From contig NZ_LT607754.1 of assembly GCF_900090285.1 (NCBI RefSeq), positions 1,984,001 through 2,048,000 on the forward strand: a stretch of 64,000 nt of DNA. Reading direction: 5' to 3'. The DNA is from Micromonospora inositola (GTDB taxonomy: Bacteria > Actinomycetota > Actinomycetes > Mycobacteriales > Micromonosporaceae). Under the pieces are notes generated by a model. The model searched no databases. It worked only from the letters and a program-made list of their open reading frames with translations, and had not been told where the DNA came from. This document shows positions 33,610-41,876 of the stretch, in pieces (the stretch's first letter is position 1; each line of letters begins with the position of its first letter). The translations under genes and the position numbers were made by a program.

Positions 33610-33945
33610 CTAGACGACCCGGCCCGGCTGCCCGTCGTCGGCGACCACCGGCCGGCCGGCGGCGGCCCAGTCACCCATCCCGCCCTCGACGTTGCGCACC
33701 TGGTCCCAGCCGTTGCGCATGAGGTAGGCGACGACCTGCGCGGACCGCCCGCCGGAGCGGCAGATCACCGCGACCTCCCGGTCGTTCGGCACCTCGGCCA
33801 GCCGGCCGGGCAGCTCCATCATCGGCAGGTGGTGGGCGTCCGGCGCGTGGCCGGCGGTCCACTCGTCGTCCTCCCGGACGTCGAGCAGGTAGGTGTCGTC
33901 GGGCACGGCCGACGCGGGCACGCTGGGAACCTGGGGTCCGAACAC
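33610..33945 (-). CDS. Rhodanese-domain protein
   Basis: 111 residues, one rhodanese fold: YLLDVREDDEWTAGHAPDAHHLPMMEL, then active-site loop ICRSGGRSAQVVAYL with the sulfur-carrying cysteine, and VRNVEGGMGDW at the end. It moves sulfane sulfur in the cytoplasm; the acceptor is unknown. The GTG at 33945 sits eight bases after a TAGGCT -10 element. Co-transcription with the downstream GDPD gene is likely from the 12-base gap. Confidence 0.9.
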   Translation of the reverse strand: MFGPQVPSVPASAVPDDTYLLDVREDDEWTAGHAPDAHHLPMMELPGRLAEVPNDREVAVICRSGGRSAQVVAYLMRNGWDQVRNVEGGMGDWAAAGRPVVADDGQPGRVV

Positions 33946-33959
33946 GGCTACCAAGCCTA
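33946..33959 (-). promoter_or_regulatory. -10 element (TAGGCT) of the rhodanese-GDPD unit
   Basis: TAGGCT on the minus strand (33954-33959) eight bases before GTG 33945; no ribosome site. Confidence 0.45.
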
Positions 33960-33974
33960 GTCGGGCCGGTCCGG

Positions 33975-34850
33975 TCACAACCGGTTGACCCAGCGGGGAT
34001 TGGCCCCGACCCACTCGGGCAGCCGGGTGCCCCGGACGGCGTCGAAGAGCCCGTTGCCGCCGTTGTCGAGCACCACGTAGGAGACCTCGTCGATGGTCTG
34101 CGGGTAGGACGGGACCTGCACCCCCTGCAGCGCGTCCGCGGGCAGCGAACGGAACGCGAGCAGCAGGTCCTCCAGCGGTACGCCGTTGGTGTCCACGGTC
34201 AGCGAGCCGCCCACCGCCCGGAGCACCTGGTCGAGCTTCACCGGGTCGCTGCGCAGGTGGGTCTCGCCGGCCTTGTCCAGCACGGCGCGGAGCATCTGCT
34301 GCTGGTGCCGCTGCCGGTCGTAGTCGCCGCCGGGCAGGCCGTAGCGCTGCCGGACGTAGTCCAGCGTGCGGGCGCCGTTCATCTGCTGGCAGCCGGGGGT
34401 GAAGAGGGTCTGGGTGTGGATCGAGCGGACCTGGGTGTCCACGCACATCCGGATGCCGCCGAGCAGGTCGATGACCTCCTTGAAGCCGGAGAAGTCGACC
34501 AGCGCGGCGCCGTCGAACCGGATGCCGGTGAGCCGGGTCAGGGTGGCGGAGAGCAGCCGGGCGCCGGCCTGGCCGCCGCCGCCGTGCTCGTACGCGGCAT
34601 TGATCTTGTCCTGGCTGCCGCCGTTGCCCGCTGCGGGCGGGATGGCGACCAGCAGGTCCCGGGGGATCGAGATCAGGTACGCCTGCCGCATGCCGGCCGG
34701 CACGTGCACGATCAGGATGGTGTCGGAGCGCTGGTCCTCGGCGCTGGCGCCGGACCGGTGGTCGGAACCGACGAGGAGGTAGTTGAGCGCGCGGGAGAGG
34801 TCGGTCCGCCGCTGTCGGGCGGCCGGGTCGAGCAGTTCCTCCTTGACCAC
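33975..34850 (-). CDS. LCP (LytR-CpsA-Psr) wall-polymer ligase 1; membrane anchor encoded upstream of the first standard start
   Basis: From GTG 34850 this is 291 residues covering the whole LCP catalytic domain: LNYLLVGSDHR, SDTILIVHVP, YLISIPRDLLVAIP, INAAYEHGG, VDFSGFKEVIDLLGG and DYVRQRYGLPGGDYDRQRHQQQ, with the arginines and aspartates that bind the polyprenyl pyrophosphate. LCP enzymes attach teichoic-acid-like or arabinogalactan polymers to peptidoglycan and need a membrane anchor. In the same frame, bases 34851 to about 34960 encode a clear anchor (RLPRFLLGSGLVLLLLATLA), yet there is no ATG, GTG or TTG before the upstream TGA. The real start is therefore non-standard or in another frame. 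Confidence 0.85.
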   Translation of the reverse strand: MVKEELLDPAARQRRTDLSRALNYLLVGSDHRSGASAEDQRSDTILIVHVPAGMRQAYLISIPRDLLVAIPPAAGNGGSQDKINAAYEHGGGGQAGARLLSATLTRLTGIRFDGAALVDFSGFKEVIDLLGGIRMCVDTQVRSIHTQTLFTPGCQQMNGARTLDYVRQRYGLPGGDYDRQRHQQQMLRAVLDKAGETHLRSDPVKLDQVLRAVGGSLTVDTNGVPLEDLLLAFRSLPADALQGVQVPSYPQTIDEVSYVVLDNGGNGLFDAVRGTRLPEWVGANPRWVNRL

Positions 34851-35104
34851 GGCGCGGTCGTACCGGTTGGTCAGCCAGTGCAGCCCGGCGACGGCGAGCG
34901 TGGCGAGCAGGAGCAGGACGAGGCCGCTGCCGAGCAGGAACCGGGGGAGGCGGGCACCTCGCCCGGCCCGCCCGCGTCTGGTCCGTACTGGCCTGGACGT
35001 GACACCCCTCCCGCAGCCGATACGTGAGACCCGCTCACGTCAGGCTACGGGTGAACCACTCCGGCGGTGGCCGCTTTCGCAGCCACCGCCGGGTGGTTGC
35101 CGGG

Positions 35105-36319
35105 TCACTTCCGGGTGGAGAGGACGCTCGGGTTCGCCACCACGAACTCGGCGAGCTTGTCGTCCTTGACCGCCTGGAACATGTCCATGCTCAGCTGGTT
35201 GAGGGATTCCCTCGTGTGGTCCGCGTTGGGGCTGTAGGTGCCCCCGTTGGTGCGCAGCGTGGTGAGGTCGTTCCCGCTGACGCCCTTCATCGTGAAGATG
35301 AAGTCGGCGATCGGAACGCCACCGGTGTCCAGGATGAGCGTGCTGCCGGCCGCCTTGATCAGCTGGTTCAGCTTGATCGGGTTGGTCAGCATGCCCTTCT
35401 CGCTCGCCTTCTTGGCCATCGCCTTGATCAGCTGCTGCTGGTTCTGCTGCCGGTCGTAGTCGCTGTTCGGAAGGCCGTAGCGCTGGCGGGCGTAGTCGAG
35501 GGCGGCCCAGCCGGGCATCTCCTGGCAGCCCTTCTTGTGCACCACCGGGGTCATCGGCTTGCCGGTCTTCTTGGCGTCCTCGTTCCAGCGGGGCCGGCCG
35601 TCCACGTACGACATGTGGTGCGACTTGACATCCTGGGGGACGCAGATCCGGACGCTGCCGAGCGCGTCGATGACCTTCTTGAAGCCACCGAAGTTGATGA
35701 TGGCCGCGCCGTCGAAGCTGATCCCGGACATCTTCTTGATGGTCTTGGCCATCAGCTGGGCGCCGCCCTCCCAACCGCCGCCGTTGCGGGCGCCGGCCTG
35801 GAACGCGGCGTTGATCTTGTCGGTGCCGCCCTTGTAGCCGCTCTTCTCGAACGCCGGGATGTGCGCCTCGGTGTCCCGCGGGATCGAGATCAGGTACGCC
35901 TGATCGTGGGTGGCCGGGATGTGCAGGATGATGATGGTGTCCGACCGGACGTCGTCCGCGGCCCAGCTCTGCCGGGCGTCGACGCCGAGCAGCAGCATGT
36001 CGATCGGACCGTCCAGGCTGTTGCCGCCCTCGGCGTCGGTCTTGCCCGCCTCGCCGAGCAGGTTGCGCTGCGCGATGTTGCCGGTGGCCTGGCCGATCAC
36101 GGCCTTGCTGCCGACGATGGCGAGGCCGCTGGTCATCATCAGCACCGCGCCGAAGATCACCGTGAGTCGGGCCCAGAGCGGGTCCTTACGGCGGCCGCGC
36201 TTCTTGGACCCGCCGGTGCCGCGGCCGCCGGGGCCGGGCTGCGTCGGGATGATGGGCGGCACCCGGCCGGGTGCTCCGGGATCCAGTGACTGAGGGCGAC
36301 GGCTGGTGTGGACCGGCAT
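35105..36319 (-). CDS. LCP (LytR-CpsA-Psr) wall-polymer ligase 2
   Basis: 404 residues: basic Pro/Gly-rich cytoplasmic segment (1-70), membrane helix (WARLTVIFGAVLMMTSGLAIVG), then the LCP domain with LLLGVDAR, SDTIIILHIP, YLISIPRDTEAHIP, INAAFQAGARNGGG, INFGGFKKVIDALG, and DYARQRYGLPNSDYDRQQNQQQ. All expected Arg/Asp positions appear present. ATG 36319 was taken because GGAG precedes it and TACAGT near 36350 could be its -10; a longer frame to 36424 would have to start upstream of that promoter. Confidence 0.88.
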   Translation of the reverse strand: MPVHTSRRPQSLDPGAPGRVPPIIPTQPGPGGRGTGGSKKRGRRKDPLWARLTVIFGAVLMMTSGLAIVGSKAVIGQATGNIAQRNLLGEAGKTDAEGGNSLDGPIDMLLLGVDARQSWAADDVRSDTIIILHIPATHDQAYLISIPRDTEAHIPAFEKSGYKGGTDKINAAFQAGARNGGGWEGGAQLMAKTIKKMSGISFDGAAIINFGGFKKVIDALGSVRICVPQDVKSHHMSYVDGRPRWNEDAKKTGKPMTPVVHKKGCQEMPGWAALDYARQRYGLPNSDYDRQQNQQQLIKAMAKKASEKGMLTNPIKLNQLIKAAGSTLILDTGGVPIADFIFTMKGVSGNDLTTLRTNGGTYSPNADHTRESLNQLSMDMFQAVKDDKLAEFVVANPSVLSTRK

Positions 36320-36528
36320 GCGTGCTCCAGCTCGGTGATCGGGGGCTCGACCACTGTACGTACTCGTTCCCGTTTCTAGCGACCTCCCCGTGGGACTATT
36401 CCCGCCAAGCCCGGCACTCGTCATGGTGGTTCAGCCGAACGGTCAATTGAAAACGACCGGTCGGCGGTTGGGCTCGCCGTGGACGAGCCTTGACCGCCGA
36501 CCGGTGGGGTGTTCCGCACGAGTGGGCG

Positions 36529-37770
36529 TCAGCCGCCGTTCCTCGCGCCGCCGCTCTCCTGGTTGGCCTTCACCCAGTCGGCCATGGTGTCCGCCGACAT
36601 CGCCTGGTACATCGTGAGGGCCCGCTCCCGGTCGGAGACCACCACCGACTCGCCGTTGATCGTCTGGCTGCCCACGTTGGGGCTGGTGATGAAGGCCAGG
36701 TTCTCGCCGCGCAGGCTGCGGAACTGCATCGCCATGTCGACCAGCGAGAACCCCTGGTCGACGGTGACCGCGTCGGTCACCGACTTGAGGAAATTGTTCA
36801 GCTTCTTCGGGTTGGTCAAGGTGCCGGTGCTCGCGGCCTTGTCCATCAGCGCCTTGAGGAACTCCTGTTGGTGGCGCATCCGGGCGAAGTCCCCCTCGGG
36901 GAACTGCTTGCGCTGTCGGATCCAGTCCAGCGCCTCCGCGCCGTCCATGTGGTTCACGCCCTTGGTGAACGTCCGGTACGGCTTGTGGATCGAGGTGATG
37001 GTCCGCTCCACCGTCAGGTCCACCCCGCCGAGCGCATCGGTGACCTCCTTGAACCCGGCGAAGTCGATCGCCATGACGTGGTCGATGCGAACGTCGCTGA
37101 AGCACTCCACCGTCTTCACCGCGAGCGGCAGGCCACCGAACGCGAACGCCGCGTTGACCTTCGCGCGCTGGCCGGAGTCGCAGTCCGCGCCCGCGTTCTC
37201 CGGGATCCGCACGTACAGGTCGCGCGGGATGGAGACCAGGTAGGCCTGCTTGTGGTCGGCCGGGATGTGCATGACGATCAGCGTGTCCGCCCGCCACTTG
37301 CCGGCGCTCTCCAGCGGGGCGTCGGGGTCCCGGGAGTCGCTGCCGACCAGCAGGATGTTCAGCGCGCCGTCGACCGTCTTGGTGGGCCGGCCCCCGGTGA
37401 TCTGCGAGAAGGGGTCGGTGCGGGCCAGGTCGTTGTTGAGGTTGCGGGCGTAGAACCAGGCGCCGAGGCCGCCGAGCAGCGCGAGCACCAGCACCGCGAC
37501 GCCGGCCACCAGGCCGATCCGGCCCCAGCGCGGGCGCGGGCCGCGCCGTCCCGGCCCGCCGGCGCCGCCGCCTGGGCCGCCCGGGCCGGCTGGTCCGCCC
37601 GGCCCGCCGGGGCCGCCGGGGCGCGGCTCCTCGTCGTACGACGGGTACCACTGGGCCTCGGCGGCGCGGGCGCGCCCGGCGGTGCCCCGGCCGGAACCGG
37701 GGACCTGGGCGCGACCCGCGCTCCGAGACAGGTACGGGAGCGGGACGCCAACAGAGGTGGTCGCTGACAT
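36529..37770 (-). CDS. LCP (LytR-CpsA-Psr) wall-polymer ligase 3
   Basis: 413 residues: Gly/Pro-rich cytoplasmic N-terminus (about 50-80 is a GGPGGP repeat), membrane helix (GLVAGVAVLVLALLGGLGAWFY), then LCP domain with ILLVGSDSR, ADTLIVMHIP, YLVSIPRDLYVRIP, NAAFAFGG, IDFAGFKEVTDALGG and DWIRQRKQFPEGDFARMRHQQ. The third paralogue in a row, more distant from the other two. A leaderless TACCCT -10 sits seven bases before the ATG. Confidence 0.88.
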   Translation of the reverse strand: MSATTSVGVPLPYLSRSAGRAQVPGSGRGTAGRARAAEAQWYPSYDEEPRPGGPGGPGGPAGPGGPGGGAGGPGRRGPRPRWGRIGLVAGVAVLVLALLGGLGAWFYARNLNNDLARTDPFSQITGGRPTKTVDGALNILLVGSDSRDPDAPLESAGKWRADTLIVMHIPADHKQAYLVSIPRDLYVRIPENAGADCDSGQRAKVNAAFAFGGLPLAVKTVECFSDVRIDHVMAIDFAGFKEVTDALGGVDLTVERTITSIHKPYRTFTKGVNHMDGAEALDWIRQRKQFPEGDFARMRHQQEFLKALMDKAASTGTLTNPKKLNNFLKSVTDAVTVDQGFSLVDMAMQFRSLRGENLAFITSPNVGSQTINGESVVVSDRERALTMYQAMSADTMADWVKANQESGGARNGG

Positions 37771-37783
37771 GTAACCGAGGGTA
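37771..37783 (-). promoter_or_regulatory. Leaderless -10 element (TACCCT) of LCP 3
   Basis: TACCCT on the minus strand (37778-37783), seven bases before ATG 37770; no ribosome site. Confidence 0.5.
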
Positions 37784-37844
37784 GGTCGGTTGAGCCAGTA
37801 CCGCCGTCAGGTGCGCGCGGGTGTCAGCGCCCTTCCAGGTGAAG

Positions 37845-38825
37845 TCAGTACCCTAGCCGCTCGCGGAAGTAGTCGATCGTGCGTCCCAGGCCGTCTTCGG
37901 GCGCCACGGTGGGCTCGTATCCGAGCAGTTCCCGGGCGAGGGTGAGGTCCGGCCGGCGCATCTCCGGGTCGTCGGCGCTGCGGGTGATGTAGCTCACCTC
38001 GGAGCTGCTTCCGGAGAGTGACACGATCAGTTCGGCCAGCTGCCGCATCGACATCTCGTGCTCGGTGCCGCAGTTGATCGGGCCGGTCTCGGTGGAGTCG
38101 AGCAGCAGCAGGATGCCGCGCACCAGGTCATCGACGTAGCAGATCGAGCGGGTCTGGTTGCCGGTGCCGTGCACGGTGATCGGCTCGCCGCGCAGCGCCT
38201 GGGAGATGAAGGTCGGGATCGCCCGGCCGTCGTCCGGGCGCATCCGGGGGCCGTACGTGTTGAAGATCCGGACGATCGCCGTGTCGGTGCCCCGGCTGCG
38301 GTGGTACGCCATGGTGGCCGCCTCCGAGAAGCGCTTCGCCTCGTCGTAGACGCTGCGTACGCCGATCGGGTTGACGTTGCCCCAGTACGTCTCGCGCTGC
38401 GGGTGCTCCTTCGGGTCCCCGTACGCCTCGGAGGTGGAGGCCATCAGGAACCGGGCGCCGTCGGCGGTGGCCCGCTCCAGTAGGTGCAGGGTGGCCACCG
38501 AGCCGACTCGCAGGATCTCCACCGGCAGCTTCTCGAAGTCGGTGGGGCTGGCCGGGGAGGCCAGGTGCAGGATCGCGTCGAAGCGCTCGGCCAACGCCGG
38601 GTGGTCGGTCGGCAGCCCTTCGGAGATGTCCGCCTCGACGAGGGTGAAGGTCGGCTTCTCGAACAGGTGGGCGACGTTCTCCTTGGAACCCGTGACGAAG
38701 TTGTCCAGCACCACGACGGTGCAGCCGCGGACGATGAGGGCGTCGACCAGGTGGGACGGCACGAAGCCGGCGCCGCCGGTGACGAGGATTCGGTGTCCGG
38801 GTCCGAAGCGGGGCTCTACCTTCAT
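37845..38825 (-). CDS. SDR-type nucleotide-sugar epimerase/decarboxylase (UXS-like)
   Basis: 326 residues of the extended short-chain dehydrogenase family. It resembles UDP-glucuronate decarboxylase: ILHLASPASPTDF, MASTSEAYGDPKEHPQ, catalytic YDEAKRFSEA (YxxxK), VRIFNTYGPRMRPDDGRAIPTFISQAL and RSICYVDDLVRGI are all typical. The nucleotide loop reads TGGAGFVPSHLV, so the last glycine of GxxGxxG is proline. It may make UDP-xylose or a related sugar for wall polymers, matching the LCP genes. ATG 38825 fits a leaderless TAGGCT -10. Confidence 0.85.
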   Translation of the reverse strand: MKVEPRFGPGHRILVTGGAGFVPSHLVDALIVRGCTVVVLDNFVTGSKENVAHLFEKPTFTLVEADISEGLPTDHPALAERFDAILHLASPASPTDFEKLPVEILRVGSVATLHLLERATADGARFLMASTSEAYGDPKEHPQRETYWGNVNPIGVRSVYDEAKRFSEAATMAYHRSRGTDTAIVRIFNTYGPRMRPDDGRAIPTFISQALRGEPITVHGTGNQTRSICYVDDLVRGILLLLDSTETGPINCGTEHEMSMRQLAELIVSLSGSSSEVSYITRSADDPEMRRPDLTLARELLGYEPTVAPEDGLGRTIDYFRERLGY

Positions 38826-38838
38826 GGCGGCAAGCCTA
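38826..38838 (-). promoter_or_regulatory. Leaderless -10 element (TAGGCT) of the UXS-like gene
   Basis: TAGGCT on the minus strand (38833-38838), seven bases before ATG 38825; no ribosome site. Confidence 0.5.
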
Positions 38839-38871
38839 CTCAGCGTGCCTTCGCGCGCGTACGGCATACGG

Positions 38872-38904
38872 CGAGGGGCCCCGCCGGCTCGGCGGGGCCC
38901 CTCG
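38872..38904 (-). terminator. 14-bp perfect hairpin after symporter 1
   Basis: Arms 38872-38885 and 38891-38904 with a five-base loop, starting 12 bases after the symporter stop on the minus strand. Confidence 0.7.
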
Positions 38905-38916
38905 TTCCGTCGAGCG

Positions 38917-40590
38917 TCAGTGGGCGCCCGCACCGGTGAGGGCGCGCACCTCCAGCTCCGCGTACTTCTCCTCGTCGTGCTCCTTGGAGATCAGCGTGCC
39001 GATCCAGCCGCAGAGGAAGCCGAACGGGATCGAGATGAGGCCCGGGTTGGACAGCGGGAACCAGTGCCAGTCGTGCTTGGGGAACATGGCCGTCGGCGCC
39101 CCGGAGACCACCGGGGAGAAGAAGACCAGCACCACGGCGGCGAGCAGGCCTCCGTAGATCGCCCAGACCGCGCCCGAGGTGTTGAACCGCTTCCAGAACA
39201 GGCTGTAGAGGATCGCCGGCAGGTTGCCGGAGGCGGCGACCGCGAAGGCCAGCGCCACCAGGAATGCCACGTTCAGGCTCTGTGCGTAGATCGACAGCGC
39301 GATGGCGATCGCGCCGATGACCAGGGCGGAGACCCGTGCGACGGTGACCTCCTGCCGCTCGGAGGCCTCCCCACGCTTGATCACGTTGGCGTAGAAGTCG
39401 TGCGCCAGGCTCGACGAGGAGGCGAGGGTGAGCCCGGCGACCACCGCCAGGATGGTGGCGAAGGCGACCGCCGCGATGATCGCCAGCAGCGTCGCGCCGC
39501 CCAGGCTGCCGCCGAAGAAGTCCCTGCCGAGGGCCTCGGCGAGCTGTGGCGCGGCGGTGTTGCCGGCCTTGTCCTGCGCGGTGATCGCCGTGCCGCCGAC
39601 CAGCGCCGCCGCGCCGAAGCCGAGGGCCAGGGTGAGCAGGTAGAAGGTGCCGATGATGCCGATCGCCCAGAGCACGCTCTTGCGGGCCGCCCGCGCGGTG
39701 GGGACGGTGTAGAAGCGGATCAGGATGTGCGGCAGCCCGGCGGTGCCGAGGACCAGCGCGATGCCGAGCGAGAGCAGGTCCATCTTGTTGTAGAAGGTCT
39801 GCGTCGCGTCGCCGGCCTTCTCCACGCCGTACCGCAGGCCCGGTTCGAGGAAGGCGTTGCCCTTGCCGGAAGCGGAGGCGGCGTCGCCGAGCAGCGACGA
39901 CAGGTTGAACTTGTACTTCGCCAGCACCAGCAGGGTCATCACGACCGCGCCGGTCATCAGCAAAAACGCCTTGACGATCTGGACGTACGTGGTGCCCTTC
40001 ATGCCACCCACGGTGACGTAGATGATCATCAGGGCGCCGACCATGATGATCGTCGCGACCTTGGCCGTGTCGGCGTCCATGCCGAGGAAGGTGGTGCCCG
40101 GCTTGATGCCGAGCAGGAGCGCGACCAGCGCGCCCGCGCCGACCATCTGGGCCAGCAGGTAGAAGATCGACACCGTGATGGTGGAGACCGCGGCGGCCGT
40201 TCGGACCGGCCGCTGGCGCATCCGGAACGCCAGCACGTCGGCCATCGTGTAGCGGCCGGAGTTGCGCAGCAGTTCGGCGACGAGCAGCAGCGCTACCAGC
40301 CAGGCGACGAGGAAGCCGATGGAGTAGAGGAAGCCGTCGTAGCCGTAGAGGGCGATGATGCCGGCGATGCCGAGGAAGGAGGCGGCCGACATGTAGTCGC
40401 CGCCGATCGCCATGCCGTTCTGGAAGCCGGAGAAGGAGCGACCGCCGGCGTAGAAGTCGGTCGCGGTCTTCGTCTGCCGGCTGGCCCAGACGGTGATGGC
40501 CAGCGTGATCGCCACGAAGATCAGGAAGAGCGTGATGGTGAGGTTCCGGGCGGTGGTGCTGCCCGCCTCAGCCGCGAGGACCGTGCTCAT
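38917..40590 (-). CDS. Sodium:solute symporter, ActP/MctP-like (copy 1)
   Basis: 557 residues with about 13 membrane helices. DFYAGGRSFSGFQNGMAIGGDYMSAASFLGIAGIIALYGYDG is the signature of the SSS-family cation/acetate symporter ActP, and GTAGLPHILIRFYTVPTARAARKS is a second one. It imports acetate or other short carboxylates with sodium or protons. ATG 40590 has a textbook GGAGGTGA site and overlaps the end of the DUF485 gene by 23 bases, so the two are translationally coupled, as usual for actP. Confidence 0.9.
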   Translation of the reverse strand: MSTVLAAEAGSTTARNLTITLFLIFVAITLAITVWASRQTKTATDFYAGGRSFSGFQNGMAIGGDYMSAASFLGIAGIIALYGYDGFLYSIGFLVAWLVALLLVAELLRNSGRYTMADVLAFRMRQRPVRTAAAVSTITVSIFYLLAQMVGAGALVALLLGIKPGTTFLGMDADTAKVATIIMVGALMIIYVTVGGMKGTTYVQIVKAFLLMTGAVVMTLLVLAKYKFNLSSLLGDAASASGKGNAFLEPGLRYGVEKAGDATQTFYNKMDLLSLGIALVLGTAGLPHILIRFYTVPTARAARKSVLWAIGIIGTFYLLTLALGFGAAALVGGTAITAQDKAGNTAAPQLAEALGRDFFGGSLGGATLLAIIAAVAFATILAVVAGLTLASSSSLAHDFYANVIKRGEASERQEVTVARVSALVIGAIAIALSIYAQSLNVAFLVALAFAVAASGNLPAILYSLFWKRFNTSGAVWAIYGGLLAAVVLVFFSPVVSGAPTAMFPKHDWHWFPLSNPGLISIPFGFLCGWIGTLISKEHDEEKYAELEVRALTGAGAH

Positions 40591-40936
40591 GGGTCACCTC
40601 CCCGATCTCGGTGCGGATCCGGTCGGCGACCGGGTCGATCCGCCGATCGGCGAACCGGGAGTAGAGCCAGGCGATCACGAACGTCGAGACGAACTGGAGC
40701 AGGCCGAAGACCAGAGCGACGTTGATGTTGCCGATGAGCTTCGCGCCCATGAAGCCCCGCGCGTACGCGGAGAGGATGACGTAGAGCGCGTACCACAGGA
40801 AGAACGCGACGGTCATCGGGAAGACGAAGCCGCGCAGCGCGCGCCGCAACCCGGCGAACTCGTCCGACCGCTGTACGGCCAGGTACCGCTCCGCGGCGGA
40901 GTCGGCCGGCGCGGACGCGGGTGTGTCCGTGGACAT
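40568..40936 (-). CDS. DUF485 family membrane protein, partner of symporter 1
   Basis: 122 residues with two membrane helices (FPMTVAFFLWYALYVILSAYA and INVALVFGLLQFVSTFVIAWLYSRFA) and a conserved RSDEFAGLRRALRGFVFP segment before the first. DUF485 (YjcH-like) proteins regularly precede actP and probably assist it. The long overlap with the symporter start supports coupled synthesis. ATG 40936. Confidence 0.88.
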   Translation of the reverse strand: MSTDTPASAPADSAAERYLAVQRSDEFAGLRRALRGFVFPMTVAFFLWYALYVILSAYARGFMGAKLIGNINVALVFGLLQFVSTFVIAWLYSRFADRRIDPVADRIRTEIGEVTHEHGPRG

Positions 40937-41094
40937 CTGTGGATCACCACCTTCACAGGCGTGGGGAGTTTCGCGCACGGTAAGGAGCGCGCTCCCCGCC
41001 GGGGAAGGCCGAGATCGGCGCCGGTCGTCGGCTGCGCCGAACGGTGGTCCGGCTGCGCCGAGTGACCCAGGTCACTCCGTTGACCGGTCGCCGC

Positions 41095-41628
41095 TCAGTC
41101 GGTCAGCTCGCGGTACCGGCCGCGGAAGTGCAGCAGCGGGGCGGTCTCCTCGGCCAGGTCGACCGCCTCGATGGTGGCCTCGACCAGCAGGCCCCAGCCG
41201 TACTCCCGGGCGGTGTCGAGCCGGCAGCCGGCCCACCCGCCGCCGTCGGCCGGGACCGGGCCCCACGAGGTCTCGGTCCACGAGCCGGTGGCGAAGAGGC
41301 CGCCGGGGGACGGGAAGAGGCCGGCGAACCGGTCGGCGAGCTGCCGGTGCGGCGGGCCCAGCGGGCAGACCGCGAAGCGACCCGCCTCCTCGGCGGCGGC
41401 CCACAGGTCCGACTCGGGGTCGATCAGCCCGAGCAGCCGGTCCGGCTCGCCCTCGGCGACCAGGGTGGACGAGACGGTCAGCCCGGCCGGCCCCGGCGCG
41501 GTCCAGAGGGTGACCGGGGCGGCGAGTCGCCCGCGCAGCCGGCGTACCGGTGACCGCTGCCCGGCCGGCACGGCGAACGGGTCGGTGTGGTGGATCTCGG
41601 CGCCCGGCTCATGATTCACGTGAAACAT
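41095..41628 (-). CDS. Flavin reductase family protein (FMN-binding split barrel)
   Basis: 177 residues. RLAAPVTLWTAPGPAGLTVSSTLVAEGEPDRLLGLIDPESDLW and FAVCPLGPPHRQLADRFAGLFPSPGGLF follow the flavin-reductase pattern (T-V-S-S segment binding FMN, then H-R-x-L-A-D-x-F-A-G). It could reduce flavin for a monooxygenase, or be a related FMN oxidoreductase. The ATG at 41628 lies at the edge of a parS-like palindrome at 41612-41627; GTG 41619 is an alternative start inside it. Confidence 0.78.
   Translation of the reverse strand: MFHVNHEPGAEIHHTDPFAVPAGQRSPVRRLRGRLAAPVTLWTAPGPAGLTVSSTLVAEGEPDRLLGLIDPESDLWAAAEEAGRFAVCPLGPPHRQLADRFAGLFPSPGGLFATGSWTETSWGPVPADGGGWAGCRLDTAREYGWGLLVEATIEAVDLAEETAPLLHFRGRYRELTD
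41612..41627. promoter_or_regulatory. parS-like 16-mer (ParB binding site), 15 of 16 matches
   Basis: TGATTCACGTGAAACA differs from the ParB consensus TGTTTCACGTGAAACA by one base. It overlaps the first codons of the flavin reductase gene. parS sites often lie in coding sequence within a few hundred kilobases of the origin. Confidence 0.5.
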
Positions 41629-41876
41629 TGTGCCGCCCCGGGCCCGCGCCCACCGAGGAAGCGGTCGTGCAGGTCGGCGGGCGCCTCCGCACGGAGGCGG
41701 GTGTGTCGATGAGCGATATGCCTGAGCGTCATATTTATGCCTGTCCAGGTGTACCGACCCGAAGGATGTCCGCCGCCCGGGCGTGACACGCCAGGCCGGG
41801 CCGCCGTGTGCCCGGTCTATCGTGCCGGGCAACTCGGGCGGCACCCGCACGGTGACCACCGCTTCGACGACCGGCA
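41629..41876. other. 248-base gap: 30-base repeat copy, small hairpin, short direct repeat
   Basis: Bases 41654-41683 match 11627-11656 at 28 of 30 positions. An 8-bp palindrome (41682-41689 with 41692-41699) could end the ABC permease transcript. TATGCCTG occurs twice in the AT-richer stretch around 41717-41750. No gene is evident. Confidence 0.4.
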
